The notes under the pieces: generated by a model
Databases searched by the model: none
What the model was told of the DNA's origin: nothing
Seen by the model: only the letters and a program-made list of their open reading frames with translations
From: Clostridiaceae bacterium
GTDB lineage: Bacteria; Bacillota; Clostridia; Oscillospirales; Acutalibacteraceae
NCBI GenBank assembly: GCA_016292785.1
Contig: JAEDFL010000012.1
Coordinates: 1-45,030 of the forward strand
Length of the DNA: 45,030 bases
Direction: 5' to 3'
In this document: piece after piece, positions 41,445 to 45,030 of the stretch
Layout: each line of letters begins with the position of its first letter
How positions within the stretch are numbered: position 1 is the stretch's first letter
Program-made: the position numbers and the translations under genes

Positions 41445-42821
41445 TTATTTAATCTTATTCTTTACTGCAATAACAATTTCCTGGAAGATCGTCCAGAGCT
41501 TTGTGCCCTTAATCTTGATAAACAGATTATGAAGCATTGCGCAAAGTCCCTTGCTCTCGGAGAACTCAAGCGGCTCGCTTCCGTCGTCGATAATAAGAGC
41601 CTGCGAAAGGCACATTCCGCCCTCGCCCTTCAGCTCAACTCTGACATACTCAAAGTCCTCGACGCCCTCTACATCATCAAGGTTAACAGTTACCGCATTG
41701 TTTCCGATAGCCTGCTTTGAAATAACCTTGCCGTTTGCAATGAACTGAATTTCCTGAGCGTCAGTCGCACGGGCGGTGATCTCATGACCGTCTACCGAAA
41801 GCTCGGTGAACATCGGATACGGTATTCCGGAGCCTCTTGTATCAAACTCCTCCGCAGGACCGATTTCAAAGTTGTTTCCTCTGAGTGCTCTTGTAATCGC
41901 AAAGAAAGCACCGTTCTGCATTGTTTCTTTGATATTGTCAACGGTGTTTTCTTCCATCATAAATACGCTGAAAGAACTGTCGCAGTTAATCAGAGAATGT
42001 GCGTCGGTATTGCTGAAGCCGATAACGTTTTTGCCGTAGGGCAAGCAGTACATAAGAAGATTATCCCAGAGGATTCGGTCGTATCCCGTTGTACCGTTTC
42101 TTTCGTTAAGAACCTCAATTCCGAGGCAGGTATCGTATTTCAGGAGAAGATTGCCGAAGAACTCAATGTTGTCGGGATCATTTACAGCCTCGGGATTGGA
42201 GTTTGTTTCAAGCCAGTCGCCGGGGTGGTTGATATGTGAAAGACCGCCGTTGTCCTGTACGAACTTGATTGCTTTCTCGTATCCTGCTTCATTTTCAAGA
42301 CCGCCGAAGCCGTTGCCGACATCAGAGGGAAGGAAAAATCCGTTGACATGGTTCTTGCTGAGAGAAAGGTTGTTAAGCTCGTTTCCGCCCATCACATTGA
42401 CCATTTTTCTGCCTCTGTTGTTGTATGTGCCTGTCGTGATAGCCTCGTTTTCCTCGTCGGTAAGGAGAGCTACCTTATTGCCGAGAAGCTCCTGATATGA
42501 ATAAAGAAGCTGGATGTCAGGCTCCTTGTTCCACTCAACGCCCGTTACGGCGTGATCGGTATTTGCAAGGAAATCATAGCCGAGGTTGTAATATTCCTTA
42601 ACCATAGAGGCAAGGTCGATATCGGAATCGCTGTATGTCGTATGGGAGTGGAGATTGCCTCTGTAAGCACCCCAAGCGTTTTCGCCGCTCCAGACAACGT
42701 CGGCATAGGGCGATTTGATCGTGTAGTCTGATGTGCTGTTTGCACTTGCACCCATAACTCCTACCGAAGAAATCATTACGGCACTCATAAATATGCTGAG
42801 AATTTTTTTGAATTTGTTCAT
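41445..42821 (-). CDS. Secreted PHP-domain metallohydrolase, paralogue 1
   Basis: 458 residues with a signal peptide (1-27) and PHP-family metal motifs: NLHSHTTYSDSD, ANTDHAV, SHINHPGD and SNTDAHS. A beta-rich domain follows (about 330-430) and a basic amphipathic end (TIFQEIVIAVKNKIK). This layout matches CehA/McbA-like secreted phosphoesterases; substrate unknown. GGAGG precedes the ATG. Its N-terminal core (TI.SPYADV.W...WGAYR.NLHSHT) repeats that of the upstream gene, 18 nt away, so the two are tandem duplicates in one operon. Confidence 0.87.
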   Translation of the reverse strand: MNKFKKILSIFMSAVMISSVGVMGASANSTSDYTIKSPYADVVWSGENAWGAYRGNLHSHTTYSDSDIDLASMVKEYYNLGYDFLANTDHAVTGVEWNKEPDIQLLYSYQELLGNKVALLTDEENEAITTGTYNNRGRKMVNVMGGNELNNLSLSKNHVNGFFLPSDVGNGFGGLENEAGYEKAIKFVQDNGGLSHINHPGDWLETNSNPEAVNDPDNIEFFGNLLLKYDTCLGIEVLNERNGTTGYDRILWDNLLMYCLPYGKNVIGFSNTDAHSLINCDSSFSVFMMEENTVDNIKETMQNGAFFAITRALRGNNFEIGPAEEFDTRGSGIPYPMFTELSVDGHEITARATDAQEIQFIANGKVISKQAIGNNAVTVNLDDVEGVEDFEYVRVELKGEGGMCLSQALIIDDGSEPLEFSESKGLCAMLHNLFIKIKGTKLWTIFQEIVIAVKNKIK

Positions 42822-42839
42822 TTCTTAACCTCCGAAAAA

Positions 42840-44294
42840 TTAAAATGGATTACACAATCTGTCTAACGGATTGTAGCCTAATGCAAAATACTTAAAGATC
42901 CAGATAACGGGATTTAATCTGAAGAATACCAAGTCAACGACCGCGACAAGCTTTCTGAGGAACCACGGGAGATCGTAAACCTTGTCAACCTGAACAGGAG
43001 CAAACTCCTCACCCTCAACATTGAGTACGAACGGCTGAGAATAGCAAATTCCGTTATCGCCGGTAAGATAAAATCTGACATAGAGATAAGGCTCATCAAG
43101 AAGCTCGGAATGAAGATCAAGCGTAGCTTTGCCGTCTGCAATATTCTCCTCACGAAGAATAACGTTTCCGTTTGAAACCCATGTGATCATATTGAAATCA
43201 GTTCCCTCAACGGAAATTGTGTCGTTTTCCTGATCTACGGTCAAGCGTGTTACCATCGGCGTATCATCGCTCAGATAATCCTTCGAATCGCAATCGTCAT
43301 TATAACCGGGCATTTCTGCCATTCCGTTAAGCTCAACGCCGTTTGAATAATGAGAAACAGAGAAGAACTGACCGTTTTCCATGCTTGAGCGGAAGTTATC
43401 CATATTAAGCTCAGGCATAAGGTGCATCGTGTAAGCGTCGTTAATCGATCTTTCGTTATGCGAATCCGCAAACGTGAAAGACCACGGAACAACACCGTTC
43501 GGAATAGTCTTCTGAAGAATCTGATCGTAGAGTATTCTGTCGCAGCGTGTATGTGCGTCCGTTGCGCTGTTTATGCCCATTCCGACGCTCGAGCCCTGAT
43601 TGTCAAGGAAGAGCTTCGCAAACTTCTGCGCATAATAGTCATCAACCTTCTGACCGACATGATCTGCGCTGTCCTTATCGGTGTATACATATTCGCCAAC
43701 GTGAGCGAGCATTGAAATTCCACCTGCTTCTTTTACACCCTCGGTCGGAGTTTCGTAATCACCGAAAACGCCTGCAAGTCCCTGACCGTAGTCCGAGAAA
43801 TAACCTGTAAGGTGACAGTCGGCAACCGGTGTCGCCATGTTCAGCTCAATTCCTTTTGGTACATCAAGCATACCGTTCTGATGAGTACGGGTTGAAGACT
43901 CGGCAGTACCGTTGATATATGAGCTGTACTCCTCATCTGTAAGAGGAATAATGTCAGCCATCTGTGTGCGCTCTTTCTTGATATAACGAAGAAGCGGTAT
44001 TGTCTCGGGTACAACATTCCAACCCTTGTTGATGGTGCCGTGATCTGTCAGAGCAACTATATCATAGTTGAGATCATAGTGTTTCTGAACATATTCACGG
44101 ACGGTAAGATAACCGTCGCTTGCATTTGTGTGGCTGTGAAGCTGAGTTTTGTACGCTCCCCAAGTATCCCAGTCAACATCTGCATACGGATCGGTAATTA
44201 TGTAGTTTTTCTCGTCGGTCGCAGATACCGACACTCCCATTATCGGAAGTGCTACCAAAACCGCAAGAAAAACAGCTAAAGCTTTTTTTAACAT
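42840..44294 (-). CDS. Secreted PHP-domain metallohydrolase, paralogue 2
   Basis: 484 residues from ATG 44294 (AAGGAGTGG upstream). A signal peptide (LAVFLAVLVALPIMGVSVSA) is followed by PHP motifs QLHSHTNASDG, ALTDHGTINKG, LAHVGEY and FADSHNERS, and a C-terminal beta region. It ends in a hydrophobic/aromatic tail (LPWFLRKLVAVVDLVFFRLNPVIWIFKYF) that may attach it to the membrane, unlike paralogue 1. First gene of the two-gene operon. Substrate unknown; the family includes phosphoesterases. Confidence 0.87.
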   Translation of the reverse strand: MLKKALAVFLAVLVALPIMGVSVSATDEKNYIITDPYADVDWDTWGAYKTQLHSHTNASDGYLTVREYVQKHYDLNYDIVALTDHGTINKGWNVVPETIPLLRYIKKERTQMADIIPLTDEEYSSYINGTAESSTRTHQNGMLDVPKGIELNMATPVADCHLTGYFSDYGQGLAGVFGDYETPTEGVKEAGGISMLAHVGEYVYTDKDSADHVGQKVDDYYAQKFAKLFLDNQGSSVGMGINSATDAHTRCDRILYDQILQKTIPNGVVPWSFTFADSHNERSINDAYTMHLMPELNMDNFRSSMENGQFFSVSHYSNGVELNGMAEMPGYNDDCDSKDYLSDDTPMVTRLTVDQENDTISVEGTDFNMITWVSNGNVILREENIADGKATLDLHSELLDEPYLYVRFYLTGDNGICYSQPFVLNVEGEEFAPVQVDKVYDLPWFLRKLVAVVDLVFFRLNPVIWIFKYFALGYNPLDRLCNPF

Positions 44295-44332
44295 TTGTCC
44301 ACTCCTTTTCTGCATTGCTGTATTTACATAAT

Positions 44333-44361
44333 ATAATACTACTCTTTACAAAAAAAGTCAA
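44333..44361 (-). promoter_or_regulatory. Predicted promoter of the PHP operon
   Basis: Minus strand TTGACT (44361-44356), 17-nt spacer, TATTAT (44338-44333). Confidence 0.6.
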
Positions 44362-44786
44362 TTTTAAAAAACTATTTTGTTCACCTTGCCCTATGCCAAA
44401 AAAGTTTTTTGTTCAAAATGTAAGAGTAGATATTAGAGTTATCGAATATATATTTTACAATGGTTGTGAATTGTATAATGACAGTTCGTATATCCTTTCC
44501 AATAAAACAAGTTCAGTTTTTTTGCATCTGTTTTTGCAAAACAAATCGCCTTGGAGGCCATTCCTTTAGATAATCAGGATTGTTTTTCAAGTCTGTTTTC
44601 CAAAATCAAATATTTGTTATCCGTTTGTCGGATTTCTTACTTAGTTACTCGTAATTAACCCTACCGCCAATTTCTTACAGCTAAGAAAATTACCGACAAC
44701 TCTGCCGCATAATTTACTTTTGTTATTCTCTTTTTTATTTTACAAGCTGATTTTTGTTTTTTATGAGCTATTTTTTGTTTTTTCGG
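44362..44786. other. AT-rich gene-free stretch
   Basis: No reading frame here has a convincing ribosome binding site, composition or family pattern on either strand. I see no repeat, tRNA or clear hairpin. It separates the PHP operon promoter from the tRNA-Ser promoter. Confidence 0.5.
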
Positions 44787-44815
44787 TTGACAATCGTACA
44801 TTTTTTTGATAAAAT
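44787..44815 (+). promoter_or_regulatory. Predicted promoter of tRNA-Ser
   Basis: TTGACA (44787-44792), 17-nt spacer, TAAAAT (44810-44815), about 59 bp before the tRNA 5' end. Confidence 0.6.
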
Positions 44816-44873
44816 ATCCGTTGCAATGTGCAAGTCGATTTAACCTCCTCTGCACATAGAAAATCTAATACAC

Positions 44874-44912
44874 GGAGAGTTGTCCGAGTGGTCGAAGGTG
44901 CAGCACTCGAAA
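44874..44912 (+). tRNA. 5' half of tRNA-Ser (CGA), interrupted after the anticodon loop
   Basis: GGAGAGT (acceptor 5' strand), the D arm TCCGAGTGGTCGAAGG, and CAGCA-CTCGAAA (anticodon stem 5' strand and loop, anticodon CGA) match a tRNA-Ser. The expected 3' stem strand TGCTG is replaced by TTTTA, and no variable arm, T arm or acceptor 3' strand (ACTCTCC) appears in the 118 bases left. The gene is split at this point by foreign sequence, a deletion or an intron. Confidence 0.8.
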
Positions 44913-45030
44913 TTTTAGGGCAGCTTGGTCGTTTCGTCCGCCGGAAATCCTTGATATTAAAGGGTTTTCAAAATCAAAAATCGAATATTTTTCAGTGTTC
45001 TCTCCTGCTTTTCTCTCCAAAAATTTTTTG
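44913..45030. other. Unassigned sequence downstream of the tRNA-Ser break
   Basis: This stretch, beginning TTTTAGGGCAGCTTGG, cannot be folded into the missing tRNA half and contains no reading frame of note before the window ends. It is probably the edge of whatever interrupts the tRNA gene. Confidence 0.4.

Noticed and set aside
44661..44855. 64-residue minus-strand frame near the tRNA-Ser promoter
   Set aside because: Lys-rich low-complexity frame in AT-rich DNA, overlapping the tRNA-Ser promoter, with no family pattern.

Overview
The window looks like a chromosomal segment of a spore-forming, probably cellulosome-type gut Firmicute of the Oscillospiraceae (Ruminococcus-like). Supporting signs are a germination protease gene next to rpsT, spoVAE, a SpoIVFA/SpoIVFB-like pair, a subtilisin with a C-terminal dockerin, a Big_2/cohesin-like secreted protein, strong AGGAGG ribosome binding sites and a Cas12a locus. 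The genus is inference; no 16S rRNA gene is present.

Layout. 1-7.0 kb: end of an unidentified gene, a secreted metallophosphoesterase, a Big_2 surface protein on the other strand, then a tight ymdB / peptide-binding lipoprotein / recG operon. 7.1-13.9 kb (minus): complete F-type ATP synthase operon, atpI-like, atpB-E-F-H-A-G-D-C, with a c subunit carrying two carboxylates and an epsilon subunit without its C-terminal domain. 14-17.2 kb (minus): ireB, small hypotheticals, cyclophilin, PdaA-like deacetylase. 17.3-22.5 kb: dockerin subtilisin, gpr/rpsT divergent pair, spoVAE, sporulation-type M50/M23 pair. 22.6-25.6 kb: acyl-CoA synthetase and GDPD lipoprotein-type enzyme, separated by a structured intergenic region. 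25.7-29 kb (minus): tRNA-Leu, a palindromic intergenic element, and the queA-tgt-yajC operon. 29-31.4 kb: asd and dapA (lysine/DAP pathway) and a small protein. 31.5-34.6 kb (minus): P-loop protein, pgi, D,D-carboxypeptidase. 34.7-36 kb: mtaB.

36.1-41.3 kb holds the most interesting part: a type V-A CRISPR-Cas locus transcribed leftwards (cas12a, cas4-cas1 remnants, cas2 remnant, leader, array). Cas12a is full length with all catalytic motifs and the repeats are well kept, but the whole adaptation module is broken: cas4 has a frameshift and a stop, a deletion fuses cas4 to the 3' end of cas1, and cas2 has no usable start codon. The leader RNA is predicted to begin with a 15-nt perfect anti-repeat that can pair with the 5' part of every repeat. 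This reads as an interference-only locus with a frozen spacer set.

41.4-44.3 kb (minus): two tandem secreted PHP-domain paralogues. The right end holds a strong promoter and the 5' half of a tRNA-Ser that stops matching a tRNA exactly after the anticodon loop, a probable junction with an inserted element lying beyond the window.
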